Below, in pieces: positions 43,845 through 52,371 of a DNA stretch of 64,000 bases (its first letter is position 1; every line of letters starts with the position of its first letter). The notes beneath the pieces are model-generated. The model made no database searches and was not told the origin of the DNA. It saw only the letters and a program-made list of their open reading frames with translations. The DNA is from Sphingobacterium sp. xlx-96 (GTDB taxonomy: Bacteria > Bacteroidota > Bacteroidia > Sphingobacteriales > Sphingobacteriaceae): contig NZ_WFKM01000005.1 in NCBI RefSeq assembly GCF_011007365.1, positions 124,001 to 188,000 of the forward strand, in the 5' to 3' direction. Made by a program: the position numbers and the translations under genes.

Positions 43845-45023
43845 ATGTCAGACTTAAAATACAATCAAAGAGGTGTGTCCGCTGGAAAAGAGGACGTACA
43901 CAATGCTATAAAGAATATCGATAAAGGTTTATATCCAAAAGCTTTTTGCAAAATCATTCCTGATATTTTGGGTGCCGATGCAGAATGGTGCAATATTATG
44001 CACGCAGATGGTGCAGGGACGAAGTCTTCACTGGCTTACATTTACTGGAAAGAAACCGGAGATATATCCGTCTGGAGAGGTATTGCACAAGATGCGATTA
44101 TTATGAATCTGGACGATCTACTATGCGTGGGAGCCATCGATAACATTATTTTGTCCTCGACTATCGGTCGTAACAAAAACAATATCCCAGGCGAAGTAAT
44201 TGCAGAAATCATCAACGGTACGGAAGAAATTCTTGCCGAATTACGTGAACTCGGGATTGGCATATACTCTACTGGGGGAGAAACTGCTGACGTTGGTGAT
44301 CTGGTACGTACCATCATCGTAGACAGTACCGTTACCTGCCGCATGAAGCGTGAAAATGTCATCTCCAATCACAAAATAAAAGGTGGCAATATCATCGTAG
44401 GATTAGCTTCCTATGGCCAGGCAACCTATGAAAAGGAATACAATGGAGGGATGGGATCAAACGGGCTAACATCTGCCCGTCACGACGTATTTAGTAAATA
44501 CGTAGCAGAGAAATATCCTGAAAGTTACGATCCAGCTGTACCTTACGATCTGGTTTTTGCAGGAGGTAAAGCATTAACCGACTCAATCAAAGTCGAAACT
44601 GGAGAGGAAATTACTGCAGGCAAGTTAGTCTTGTCACCGACACGCACCTATGCCCCAGTGATAAAAGTCATTTTAGATAAATACAGAAGCCTAATCGACG
44701 GAATGGTACACTGTTCAGGTGGAGCACAGACTAAAGTACTTCATTTTGTAGATGATGTCCATATCATCAAAGATAACCTTTTTCCAATTCCTCCTCTCTT
44801 TGAATTGATTCAAAAAGAATCCAATACCGACTGGCAAGAGATGTACAAAGTATTCAATATGGGACACCGTATGGAGCTATATGTACCTGAAACTATTGCC
44901 CAAGACATTATTCAAATCTCCGAATCATTTGGAATACCGGCTCAGATTATCGGTCGTGTAGAAGATAGCGAGAAGAAACAAGTCACTATAACTTCGCCTT
45001 TCGGCACATTTATCTACGAGTAA
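43845..45023 (+). CDS. purM: Phosphoribosylformylglycinamidine cyclo-ligase (AIR synthase)
   Basis: The protein is 392 residues from the ATG at 43845 (MSDLKYNQRGVSAGKED). It has the PurM/AIRS fold: ADGAGTKSSLAYIYW (nucleotide site), DDLLCVGAID, STGGETADVGDLV and VHCSGGAQTKVLHFVDD. It closes FGAM to AIR in purine synthesis with ATP. The Bacteroidota form is longer and more divergent than E. coli PurM (about 345 residues). A small RimB-like gene follows after 5 bp. Confidence 0.88.
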   Translation: MSDLKYNQRGVSAGKEDVHNAIKNIDKGLYPKAFCKIIPDILGADAEWCNIMHADGAGTKSSLAYIYWKETGDISVWRGIAQDAIIMNLDDLLCVGAIDNIILSSTIGRNKNNIPGEVIAEIINGTEEILAELRELGIGIYSTGGETADVGDLVRTIIVDSTVTCRMKRENVISNHKIKGGNIIVGLASYGQATYEKEYNGGMGSNGLTSARHDVFSKYVAEKYPESYDPAVPYDLVFAGGKALTDSIKVETGEEITAGKLVLSPTRTYAPVIKVILDKYRSLIDGMVHCSGGAQTKVLHFVDDVHIIKDNLFPIPPLFELIQKESNTDWQEMYKVFNMGHRMELYVPETIAQDIIQISESFGIPAQIIGRVEDSEKKQVTITSPFGTFIYE

Positions 45024-45028
45024 GATCC

Positions 45029-45460
45029 GTGAAAGATAAACTGACTATAGGTAGATATGAAATTGTAGACCTTCCTGAATTAGGGATGTACAATATAGAA
45101 TCTAAGATCGACACCGGGGCTGAAACCTCGGTGTTGCACTGTGAAGACTTCAAGATTCATGAAAAACATGGACATCGATACATAACCTGCCATATTAAAC
45201 CTCATTTGGAGGAAGAAGAAATATTAACATTAACGTTTCCTATTCACCGCGAACGCGTGGTTAAGAGTTCGTTCGGTCAAACAGAGACCCGACACATTTT
45301 TTTAACTAAAATCCGCATGTTCGATCGTCTCTATGACATCAAGTTATCTTTAAGAGACCGGTCATCCATGTCCTATCCTATGTTGTTAGGCAGGAACTTT
45401 ATCAGCGGGAAATTCCTTGTAGACGTTTCTAAGAAAAACCTTTCGAGAAACAGCTTTTAA
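45029..45460 (+). CDS. RimB-like ATP-dependent zinc protease family (retropepsin-like) protein
   Basis: The 143-residue protein starts with GTG, 5 bp after purM. The motif IDTGAETSVLHCEDFKI at about 27-43 is the D-T/S-G active-site triad of a retropepsin-like fold, and YPMLLGRNFISGKFLVDVSK gives the second half. The name zinc protease in databases is historical. In Pseudomonas, the homologous RimB acts with RimK in glutamate addition and trimming of ribosomal protein S6. RimK is the next gene, 49 bp downstream, so that pairing is strongly suggested here. Confidence 0.85.
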   Translation: MKDKLTIGRYEIVDLPELGMYNIESKIDTGAETSVLHCEDFKIHEKHGHRYITCHIKPHLEEEEILTLTFPIHRERVVKSSFGQTETRHIFLTKIRMFDRLYDIKLSLRDRSSMSYPMLLGRNFISGKFLVDVSKKNLSRNSF

Positions 45461-45509
45461 TCAAACCTTTAGCCTACCCATTTGTTTTATACTTTAAATA
45501 AACACATTC

Positions 45510-46445
45510 GTGAAAATAGCAATACTATCTACAAATAAAAATCTATACTCTACACAACGTCTAGTCGAAGCTGCCTCCGCTAGAGGCCACGAGTGTGTTG
45601 TTATGGATCACAGCAAATGCTATGTAGGAATACAGCAAGGAAAACCAAGCATCCATTACAGAGGGGAGAATATAACAGATATAGATGCTATAATACCCCG
45701 AATCGGTGCTTCCGTAACATTTTACGGATCGGCGATCGTACGTCAATTTGAAGTAATGAATGTAATATCGGCCAATCCAAGTCAGGCGATCACCCGTTCA
45801 CGTGATAAACTACGGTGTATGCAGATACTTTCGGGAGCAGGATTAGGTTTACCAATCACAGGATTTGCCAGGACAACATCAGATGTAGACGATCTTATCA
45901 ACATGGTAGGCGGAGCTCCTCTGGTAATCAAATTGCTAGAAGGGACACAGGGAATAGGCGTGGTATTGGCCGAGACTAAAAAAGCAGCCTCCTCCGTTAT
46001 TGAAGCCTTCTACGGCTTAGGCAATAATATCTTGATCCAAGAATATATCAAAGAGGCCAAAGGTACCGACATCCGTGCTTTTGTAGTTGACGGCAAGGTC
46101 GTAGGCGCTATGAAAAGGACTGCTAAAGAAGGAGAGTTCCGATCGAATCTACATCGCGGAGGGACCGCCGAAATCGTTAAATTAACCCGAAAAGAAAGAG
46201 AGACCGCTATAGCAGCCGCCCGCGCAATGGGGCTTACTGTGGCTGGGGTGGATATGTTACCATCAACACGGGGACCGTTAATTCTAGAAGTGAACTCGTC
46301 TCCAGGTTTGGAAGGTATCGAAAAAGCTACGCACAAAGATATCGCAGGTGAAATTATCAAGTACCTCGAAATCCAATATGAAACGAAGCAACAACTGCGT
46401 CAAATTGTTGTAAAACGAAAGGTTAAAAAAGAAAGTAAGCTTTAG
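45510..46445 (+). CDS. rimK: RimK family ATP-grasp alpha-L-glutamate ligase
   Basis: The 311-residue protein starts with GTG. It has a preATP-grasp domain (about 1-95; [18 protein letters not shown]) and an ATP-grasp domain about 100-290: [38 protein letters not shown] (ATP lid), [18 protein letters not shown], and metal ligands in [14 protein letters not shown]. RimK adds glutamates to the C-terminus of ribosomal protein S6. A basic tail ([10 protein letters not shown]) extends past the fold and is encoded partly within the terminator stem shared with mnmA. Confidence 0.92.
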   Translation: MKIAILSTNKNLYSTQRLVEAASARGHECVVMDHSKCYVGIQQGKPSIHYRGENITDIDAIIPRIGASVTFYGSAIVRQFEVMNVISANPSQAITRSRDKLRCMQILSGAGLGLPITGFARTTSDVDDLINMVGGAPLVIKLLEGTQGIGVVLAETKKAASSVIEAFYGLGNNILIQEYIKEAKGTDIRAFVVDGKVVGAMKRTAKEGEFRSNLHRGGTAEIVKLTRKERETAIAAARAMGLTVAGVDMLPSTRGPLILEVNSSPGLEGIEKATHKDIAGEIIKYLEIQYETKQQLRQIVVKRKVKKESKL

Positions 46446-46463
46446 AAATTCTAAAGCTTACTT
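46433..46463. terminator. Bidirectional terminator overlapping rimK and mnmA stop regions
   Basis: A perfect 14-bp stem (aagtaagctttaga with its complement) and a 3-base loop. The left arm encodes the last residues and stop of RimK; the right arm covers the mnmA stop and last residues on the other strand. Confidence 0.82.
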
Positions 46464-47549
46464 CATTAAAAATCCTCCGCCAATTAGATCGCTCCCTTCA
46501 TAAAATACTGCAGATTGTCCTGGTGCAATGCCTTTCACCGCATGAGGAAAGTCTACCTGCATAATTTCGCCCTTTTGGGTTAAGGTAGATACCGCACCAG
46601 AATCTTTGTATCTAATTTTAGTAATAGCTTCCATAGGCTCTTCCAAAGAAGCGTATTTCACTAAATTAATATTACGTACAAATGCCTGTGAACGCTCCAA
46701 TTCGTGCTCTTCGCCTAAGACAACGGAATTACTTTCCGGCAAAATTTCAATTACAAACATGGGCTTGCCTAACGCAATTCCCAACCCTTTACGTTGACCA
46801 ATGGTAAAATAAGGGTAACCTATATGTTGGCCTACGACCGTACCGTCTGAGAGCAAAAAATTGCCTGGACCTATATCTTGGTCAAGAGAAGGCTTTTTAT
46901 GTCTTAAAAACTCTCTATAATCATTATTAGGAACAAAACATATTTCATAGCTTTCAGATTTGTTAGCAAGTTCTTTTTGCCCCATATCCAAAGCCATCTG
47001 CTTGATCTCAGATTTATGAAAACCACCCAATGGAAACTGTGTACGGGCCAAATTTTCCTGCGTTACCCCCCAAAGGACATAGGATTGATCTTTATGCTCG
47101 TCAAGTCCTTTAGAGATCACATAACGCCCATTGTCATGTTGACGGATATTCGCATAATGCCCTGTAGCAATAAATTCGCAATCCAGCTTATTCGCTCTTT
47201 TAATCAGTGCCTCCCATTTGATATGCGTATTGCACAGCACACAAGGGTTGGGCGTACGTCCTGCGATATATTCATCGACAAAATTGTCAATCACATAATC
47301 ACCAAATTCATTGCGTATATCTAAAATAAAATGGGGAAATCCATAATTTACAGCAAGAGACCGAGCATCATTAATACTATCTAAGCTGCAACAGCCCGTT
47401 TCCTTTGACGAACCTCCCGAACTAGCATAATCCCAGGTTTTCATCGTTATGCCAATCACTTCGTAACCTTGCTCGTGCAACATGACGGCCGCAACAGAAC
47501 TATCCACACCGCCACTCATCGCTACCAATACTCTTCCTCTTTTACTCAT
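46458..47549 (-). CDS. mnmA: tRNA-specific 2-thiouridylase MnmA
   Basis: The 363-residue enzyme has the PP-loop motif MSGGVDSSVAAVML at about 11-24, the catalytic CVLCN loop (Cys near 100) and the second active Cys in YEICFVPNNDYREFL near 200. The central domain GHYANIRQ and the C-terminal beta-barrel (VFYEGSDLIGGGF) are complete. It thiolates U34 of Glu, Gln and Lys tRNAs with sulfur from the cysteine desulfurase relay. Promoter box TATCTTTG (47567-47574) lies 18 bp upstream. Confidence 0.95.
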   Translation of the reverse strand: MSKRGRVLVAMSGGVDSSVAAVMLHEQGYEVIGITMKTWDYASSGGSSKETGCCSLDSINDARSLAVNYGFPHFILDIRNEFGDYVIDNFVDEYIAGRTPNPCVLCNTHIKWEALIKRANKLDCEFIATGHYANIRQHDNGRYVISKGLDEHKDQSYVLWGVTQENLARTQFPLGGFHKSEIKQMALDMGQKELANKSESYEICFVPNNDYREFLRHKKPSLDQDIGPGNFLLSDGTVVGQHIGYPYFTIGQRKGLGIALGKPMFVIEILPESNSVVLGEEHELERSQAFVRNINLVKYASLEEPMEAITKIRYKDSGAVSTLTQKGEIMQVDFPHAVKGIAPGQSAVFYEGSDLIGGGFLMK

Positions 47550-47566
47550 ACTATTTTAATAAAATG

Positions 47567-47574
47567 CAAAGATA
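47567..47574 (-). promoter_or_regulatory. TAnnTTTG box for mnmA
   Basis: Reading the minus strand, TATCTTTG ends 17 bp before the ATG at 47549, implying a leader of about 12 bases. No -33 TTTG is clear. Confidence 0.45.
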
Positions 47575-47670
47575 CCCTAAAATCATTTATCCCCGTGTTT
47601 ATTTCGTGTAATTTTATCTCTATCTAAATCAACCATTTGTATATATATCCTGTTTTTTTTTGTATAAATG

Positions 47671-47701
47671 TTTTAGAATCCAAAAAGAGAAGCTATATTT
47701 G
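47671..47701 (+). promoter_or_regulatory. Promoter of the tRNA-Phe pair
   Basis: TATATTTG (47694-47701) with a TTTT/TTTA-type -33 element 19 bp upstream. The first tRNA starts 33 bp after the box. Confidence 0.65.
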
Positions 47702-47734
47702 CATCGCAAGAACGGTAAAACGGATTGCAAAAAA

Positions 47735-47807
47735 GGTGCCATAGCTCAGTTGGTAGAGCAAAGGACTGAAAATCCTTGTGTCGCTGGTTCGAATCCAGCT
47801 GGCACCA
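47735..47807 (+). tRNA. tRNA-Phe (anticodon GAA), copy 1
   Basis: A 73-base cloverleaf with acceptor GGTGCCA/TGGCACC, D-arm TAGCTCAGTTGGTAGAGCA, anticodon loop CTGAAAA with GAA, and T-loop GGTTCGAATCC. CCA is not encoded (the acceptor is followed by ACCC). It is identical to copy 2. Confidence 0.97.
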
Positions 47808-47851
47808 CCCAAAATCTGACAAGTAACAGATTATAAATAAAAACTTGAAAA

Positions 47852-47924
47852 GGTGCCATAGCTCAGTTGGTAGAGCAAAGGACTGAAAATCCTTGTGTCG
47901 CTGGTTCGAATCCAGCTGGCACCA
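47852..47924 (+). tRNA. tRNA-Phe (anticodon GAA), copy 2
   Basis: Identical in all 73 bases to the copy 117 bp upstream; the spacers differ. The pair is probably one transcript ended by the hairpin at 47926. Confidence 0.97.
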
Positions 47925-47925
47925 C

Positions 47926-47958
47926 AAAAAAGACTATCTGAAAATATAGTCTTTTTTT
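47926..47958 (+). terminator. Terminator of the tRNA-Phe pair
   Basis: A 12-bp stem (aaaaaagactat with atagtctttttt) starts 2 bp after the second tRNA and ends in a T-run. Confidence 0.85.
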
Positions 47959-47981
47959 GCGTTTAAGAAAATCCAAACGTC

Positions 47982-48935
47982 TTAGGCTTCTTTCAAAATG
48001 TTTCTAACTTTCATTTTATCACTATAGACAGTACGTAGATGAGCGCCCTCTCCATGAACCGTCCAAATCTCAAGCGGCTCGACCCGCCCGATATACGCTA
48101 ACAAATCATTCCAGTCAATATGATCAGAAATATACAAAGACAAATCATTATGCCGTTGCAAACGCTCCCAACCCGAAGCAAAAACACGGATAACATTTTT
48201 AGCTCTTGAATAATGGTTGAAGGTCATAGGCGGGATTAAATACACCTTATCTTTCCCCTCCTTTAAAGCCCTTCTGTGGTACAGCTCATATTTGAGCTTC
48301 ACAAAGCCCAACTGATCGTAAATGCGATGAAGAGGGGCCATGCTATGATGTACAAACACTTCCTTCTGTGGACAATAAGTATTAAGGAGATATGTGAGAC
48401 GCTGAGCCTTTCCCAAGGCATAACAGCCCAACATAATATGTGCCGACTGCTGCCCTAACCTCTGAATTTCCTTTACGGGATCGGGATGGATAACATCTGG
48501 ATATGCAAACGTAGTTTCTGTAATCAATACATCAGCTTTGACATAAGCTATAGGCTCGCATGTCGCATCCTCCTGTAGCTTGTAATCACCGGTGTAGAGA
48601 TACCGCACACCTTTATACACCATCAAAATCTGAGCAGAGCCAAGAATATGTCCAGCAGGTATAAAAGTAATCTCAACGCCATTAAAAACAAATGATTTGT
48701 CAAACGATTGGAGTTTATAGGATGACAAAGCTTGCTTCGTAAATCGATACCGCATAAATGCTGCCGTCGCCGCTGTACAATATATCTCCTGATGTCCTGG
48801 TACCGCATGATCCCCATGTGCATGCGATATCACTGCCTGTTGCACTGGATATTTGGGATCGATATAAAAATCACCAATACGGCAGTAATACCCCAGTATC
48901 GTTTCTATTAAAAAGTCGTCAATTATTTCGACCAT
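47982..48935 (-). CDS. MBL-fold exonuclease, ligase-associated type
   Basis: The 317-residue protein has the metallo-beta-lactamase fold of mRNA 3'-end-processing-like exonucleases. The metal motif HAHGDH is at about 37-42 (VISHAHGDHAVPG), with PAGHILGSAQILM and YTGDYKLQ supplying further ligands. The C-terminal VHGEGAHLRTV replaces the last helix. It matches the family named ligase-associated DNA exonuclease, usually encoded beside an ATP-dependent DNA ligase and a helicase. Neither is here; it instead overlaps coaE by 13 bp at the end of the nusB-yajC-ybbR-coaE run. Confidence 0.87.
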   Translation of the reverse strand: MVEIIDDFLIETILGYYCRIGDFYIDPKYPVQQAVISHAHGDHAVPGHQEIYCTAATAAFMRYRFTKQALSSYKLQSFDKSFVFNGVEITFIPAGHILGSAQILMVYKGVRYLYTGDYKLQEDATCEPIAYVKADVLITETTFAYPDVIHPDPVKEIQRLGQQSAHIMLGCYALGKAQRLTYLLNTYCPQKEVFVHHSMAPLHRIYDQLGFVKLKYELYHRRALKEGKDKVYLIPPMTFNHYSRAKNVIRVFASGWERLQRHNDLSLYISDHIDWNDLLAYIGRVEPLEIWTVHGEGAHLRTVYSDKMKVRNILKEA

Positions 48936-49522
48936 TGTCTATCTAAAATCTGTTGATGTATATATAATATTTGAGGAAGTAAAGGACTTACCCCATCATT
49001 AAGAATAGTAAAGTCTGCAAATTTTTGTTTCTCTTCTTCGCCCATCTGTTTGCTTATACGGTCAATGACTTCCGCACGGGAAACATTATCTCTTCGCATG
49101 ACACGTTCAATCCTTAACGCCTCAGGAGCACGTACCAAAATAAGACAATCCAACGACCTATAAGAACCACTTTCTATAAGCAATGCAGCCTCTTTGAGAC
49201 TATATGCTGCGCTTTGTCTCTCCGCCCATTGCTCGCTATGTCGGATTACTATAGGATGGACTATACTATTTAACAAGTTCAATTTAGCGCTATTCCCGAA
49301 CACCTGCTTAGCCAACCACTTTCTATCCAAAGAACCATCGGGTTGATACACCTCTACACCAAAGCTGTTGATCAACCCCTTCCTTAAATCCGGATCGTGG
49401 TTCATTAAAAATTTCGCTTCACGATCGGCGTCATAAAACGGAATGCCCATTGTCCTGAATATACTAGACACAAAACTCTTTCCGGACCCTATGCCTCCTG
49501 TAATACCAACATTTATCATCAT
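48923..49522 (-). CDS. coaE: Dephospho-CoA kinase
   Basis: The 199-residue P-loop kinase has VGITGGIGSGKSFVSSIF (Walker A) at about 4-21, the substrate-binding DADREAKFLM and RVMRRDNVSRAEVIDRISKQM as the lid. The final step of CoA synthesis takes place in the cytoplasm. It starts 10 bp after ybbR and overlaps the following exonuclease gene by 13 bp, so the three are co-transcribed. Confidence 0.95.
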   Translation of the reverse strand: MMINVGITGGIGSGKSFVSSIFRTMGIPFYDADREAKFLMNHDPDLRKGLINSFGVEVYQPDGSLDRKWLAKQVFGNSAKLNLLNSIVHPIVIRHSEQWAERQSAAYSLKEAALLIESGSYRSLDCLILVRAPEALRIERVMRRDNVSRAEVIDRISKQMGEEEKQKFADFTILNDGVSPLLPQILYIHQQILDRQWSK

Positions 49523-49531
49523 ACCTAACTC

Positions 49532-50479
49532 TTACTTACGCACAAAAAAATCAACATTCTGTGGTTCAATTTTTACGACTTTAACAAAATCAGGAACCTT
49601 TGTCAATAAAACAGGTAAACTCTTAACACGATTTTCCTCCCAATTATCTAAATCGATAATAGCTTCAAAATCGCGTGCTGTCCATTTACTAAAATCCTTT
49701 AATGACACCAAAGTAGTAAGCGTCACCTTACTAGGGATAGTACGGACAGAGGTATACCGACCTTCATTCTCGACCTTTATTGGTAATTCAATAACTTTCT
49801 CCGTAAGCTCCCCTATTGGGATAACAACCTCGGCAAAGGTAGGATAAATCGTCACATTCGTGCGTTGGCGCTTATTAATATTTGAAACAGTACGTATATC
49901 GGTGTGAACTTGGGTACCAAAGATACTATCGGTCTCCAGATACTCTATATTTGCCACGTCCTCCAAAGGGCCAGTTATAGTGACGTATTCAGGACTCGTC
50001 CGAGTAGCCCCAATTACGCCATATTGCTTCTTAAATCCAAGATGCATAGGTACGCGGACCGGCACCTTGCGTTGAGTCTGCTTTGAAAAATCAAAATACA
50101 AGGTATCTGGCCCCACGCTGATCACCTGTTTATCCACTGGGAATTGCCTATTTATAAAACCAATCTGATTAGAGAAAACTATATAATTTCGCGTACTCAG
50201 GCCACTTAAATCAACTTGAATATTTGCGGTATCTGGATTCAATCGGGACAACAACACATTCCAACCACTCATCTTCACGCGGACATTGACTGTATCAGAC
50301 TGTAATGGGTGAAAAGCACGTTTTTCCGGTATGTTAACATATTCTATACCTGCTTTGATCGTAAATGTATACTTGTTAGAGATAGCGATCAACAACCACG
50401 CGATAAAAGAAATAATAAGACAACGCACGAAAATTGAAATCTTACGACGTTGTATTTTACTAATTCTTCGTTGCTTCAT
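49532..50479 (-). CDS. YbbR-like (CdaR family) membrane-anchored protein
   Basis: The 315-residue protein has a basic N-terminus, one membrane helix (residues 13-28, FVRCLIISFIAWLLIAI) and then two or three YbbR-like beta repeats, including segments such as PEYVTITGPLEDVANIEYLE and VPVRVPMH. In Firmicutes the same domain (CdaR) regulates the c-di-AMP cyclase CdaA. No cdaA gene is next to it here, so function is open. The conserved neighbourhood (yajC, ybbR, coaE) is typical of Bacteroidota. Confidence 0.87.
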   Translation of the reverse strand: MKQRRISKIQRRKISIFVRCLIISFIAWLLIAISNKYTFTIKAGIEYVNIPEKRAFHPLQSDTVNVRVKMSGWNVLLSRLNPDTANIQVDLSGLSTRNYIVFSNQIGFINRQFPVDKQVISVGPDTLYFDFSKQTQRKVPVRVPMHLGFKKQYGVIGATRTSPEYVTITGPLEDVANIEYLETDSIFGTQVHTDIRTVSNINKRQRTNVTIYPTFAEVVIPIGELTEKVIELPIKVENEGRYTSVRTIPSKVTLTTLVSLKDFSKWTARDFEAIIDLDNWEENRVKSLPVLLTKVPDFVKVVKIEPQNVDFFVRK

Positions 50480-50522
50480 ATGTACAAACTTAGATAAAAT
50501 GCCCTATATTAACGAAAAAAAA

Positions 50523-50548
50523 AAGCCATTCAACATACTGAATGGCTT
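50523..50548 (-). terminator. Terminator between yajC and ybbR
   Basis: A 10-bp stem (aagccattca with tgaatggctt) and 6-base loop. On the minus strand the stem is followed by a T-run from 50522 downward. Transcription of the nusB-yajC genes probably ends here, partly or fully. Confidence 0.8.
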
Positions 50549-50570
50549 CTGTTTTTTCTAAGAGAAAAGA

Positions 50571-50891
50571 TTAATCTTTCTTAACCTCTGCATTAGCTGC
50601 ACGTGATGCATCCAATGAGATTGCCGACTTGTCAAAACGAATACGAACTCCAGAACCAACATCAACCAAAAAAGTAGTTTCACTTACTTCTACGATACGT
50701 CCATGAATTCCAGCAGTAGTTACTACTTTAGAGTTTACGTCCAATTCCTGAATATATTTCTTATGGTCTTTCTGTTTTTTCATTTGTGGTCTTATCATAA
50801 AGAAATAAAATACCACAACGATCAAAATCATCGGTAAGAAACTCATTAACCCACCACTACCTGCAGCTTGTAAAAAAAATGTTGATATCAT
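50571..50891 (-). CDS. yajC: Preprotein translocase subunit YajC
   Basis: The 106-residue protein has an N-terminal helix (LMSFLPMILIVVVFYFFMI) and the YajC motif RPQMKKQKDHKKYIQELDVNSKV, then VVTTAGIHGRIVEVSET. It accompanies SecDF in the inner membrane. Length and motifs are standard. It lies 29 bp after the DUF1573 gene. Confidence 0.96.
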   Translation of the reverse strand: MISTFFLQAAGSGGLMSFLPMILIVVVFYFFMIRPQMKKQKDHKKYIQELDVNSKVVTTAGIHGRIVEVSETTFLVDVGSGVRIRFDKSAISLDASRAANAEVKKD

Positions 50892-50920
50892 TATTATTTA
50901 ATTAGTTATAAAATACGGAT

Positions 50921-51370
50921 TTATTTTTCGACCACCCCTTTAATTTGAACAGTAGTAACTCTCGGTTCAGCGTTTGAACTTATGGTTACAATTTTTTGCT
51001 GTGTACCTACTTGGCCTAAGCTATTAAAACTCACTCTTATCTCACCTGTCTTACCTGGAAGTATGGGTTCTTTAGTAAAATCGGGGGTAGTACAACCACA
51101 AGAAGCTGAAACCTGAGACAATATTACAGGAGCTTTGCCTGTATTGGTAAATTTAAAAATATGCTCCACAACAGCACCTTCCTTTACCTTCCCAAAGTCA
51201 AAAACTGAGTTCTCAAACTCAATAGTACCTTGTTGGCCCGAACCTGTACTATCAGAGACTGAAGCAACGATAGCAGTCGTTCCTTTATTGGCATTAGTAT
51301 CTCCCTCATTACTACAGGAAGCCATAAATCCCAAAATAGAAATAGCCAAAAGTGTGTTCTTAAATATCAT
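50921..51370 (-). CDS. DUF1573 domain lipoprotein
   Basis: The 149-residue protein has a lipoprotein signal (residues 1-19, lipobox FMASC). It carries one DUF1573 immunoglobulin-like domain: FENSVFDFGKVKEGAVVEHIF, FTNTGKAPVILSQVSASCGCT and PGKTGEIRVSFNS. The domain is related to the MSP/ASH fold. The function is unknown. It begins 3 bp after the nusB stop, in the usual Bacteroidota order nusB-DUF1573-yajC. Confidence 0.92.
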   Translation of the reverse strand: MIFKNTLLAISILGFMASCSNEGDTNANKGTTAIVASVSDSTGSGQQGTIEFENSVFDFGKVKEGAVVEHIFKFTNTGKAPVILSQVSASCGCTTPDFTKEPILPGKTGEIRVSFNSLGQVGTQQKIVTISSNAEPRVTTVQIKGVVEK

Positions 51371-51373
51371 AAG

Positions 51374-52321
51374 TTAATCCTTTAATCCCCTACCTGCCTT
51401 GCGAATACGTCCTTCCTTCGTTAAGTCAGCTAGGATTTTATCCAAAATACCATTAATAAAAGTGTTACTCTTCAATGTACTAAACGACTTAGAAAGCTCA
51501 ATATACTCATTTATAGTAACTTTAACTGGAATTGATGGGAAATTTATAAGTTCACTGATCGCCATACGCATTAACAAAATATCCATTAGTGCAATACGGT
51601 CTGCTTCCCAATTCTTCGTCTTGGCTGCAATCAATGCCTGGTACTCATCCCCGTACCGAACGGATGTCTTTAATAATTCGGAAATAAACTCTTCATCTTC
51701 ATCCCAACTGGGGGTTAGTTCAGCCAACTTATTATTAGAAGGGTTTTCTGAACTAAAGTTCTTAAAAGTTTTGGCAATCATCGCCTGAAGAACTTCTTTA
51801 TCTACGGGCCAATTGATGAATTTATCTTCAAATACCTGCTCAATATCTACTGATTTCAGGATAATCTTTTTAAAGATATACTTGATAATATCTTTTTCAG
51901 CATTGATACTCTGGTCTTCTAAAGCCAAATACTCCAGGTAAGCTTCTGAATCCTTAAGCTGCGCAAAAATTGAACGTACAATTTCAGGATCAAAGCCCCA
52001 AGACACCTTATACTTCTTAACCAACTCCAAATAGGTACGATTCTGTCGCAACGACTCAATAAAGGTGTTACCATTCAATTTTGCCGTCAACATTTTATCC
52101 TTTTCCGTTGGTAAAAACTTCGCGGCACGACTTTCTTGGTCTAAAACCACATATTCTGCCACCTCATCCAATAGATTCAATGTCCAGATATACATTTCAT
52201 TAACCTCTTCAACATTTTTGAAAAGTGCCTTTTCAAAATCTTTAACCTGTTTATCTTCGGATAAACTGTACGCATAAAGCGTCTGCAATACCTTAACTCT
52301 AAGGTGTCTTCTGTTTAACAT
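51374..52321 (-). CDS. nusB: Transcription antitermination factor NusB (long Bacteroidota form)
   Basis: The 315-residue protein is about twice the E. coli length. The N-terminus MLNRRHLRVKVLQTLYAYSL is the NusB RNA-binding start, and the C-terminal NusB fold is at about 200-300 (ELLKTSVRYGDEYQALIAAK, DRIALMDILLMRMAISELIN, PVKVTINEYIELSKSFST). A large helical insertion lies between. It binds boxA RNA with NusE during rRNA transcription. Its upstream gap contains a 17-bp tandem repeat. Confidence 0.94.
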   Translation of the reverse strand: MLNRRHLRVKVLQTLYAYSLSEDKQVKDFEKALFKNVEEVNEMYIWTLNLLDEVAEYVVLDQESRAAKFLPTEKDKMLTAKLNGNTFIESLRQNRTYLELVKKYKVSWGFDPEIVRSIFAQLKDSEAYLEYLALEDQSINAEKDIIKYIFKKIILKSVDIEQVFEDKFINWPVDKEVLQAMIAKTFKNFSSENPSNNKLAELTPSWDEDEEFISELLKTSVRYGDEYQALIAAKTKNWEADRIALMDILLMRMAISELINFPSIPVKVTINEYIELSKSFSTLKSNTFINGILDKILADLTKEGRIRKAGRGLKD

Positions 52322-52327
52322 AGTGTA

Positions 52328-52361
52328 ATAAGAACGATTATTTTATAAGAACGATTATTAA
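52328..52361. repeat. Two tandem copies of a 17-bp unit upstream of nusB
   Basis: The unit ataagaacgattatt plus two bases occurs at 52328-52344 and 52345-52361, with 15 of 17 bases identical in the last case and a partial third (aagaac) after it. It fills the 50-bp gap between the gdh stop and the nusB start. Confidence 0.75.
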
Positions 52362-52371
52362 AGAACATACA

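Noticed and set aside
47673..47927. Minus-strand 84-codon open frame with a repeated block of about 27 residues
   Set aside because: It is the antisense of the two tRNA-Phe genes; the repeat is just the tRNA duplication.
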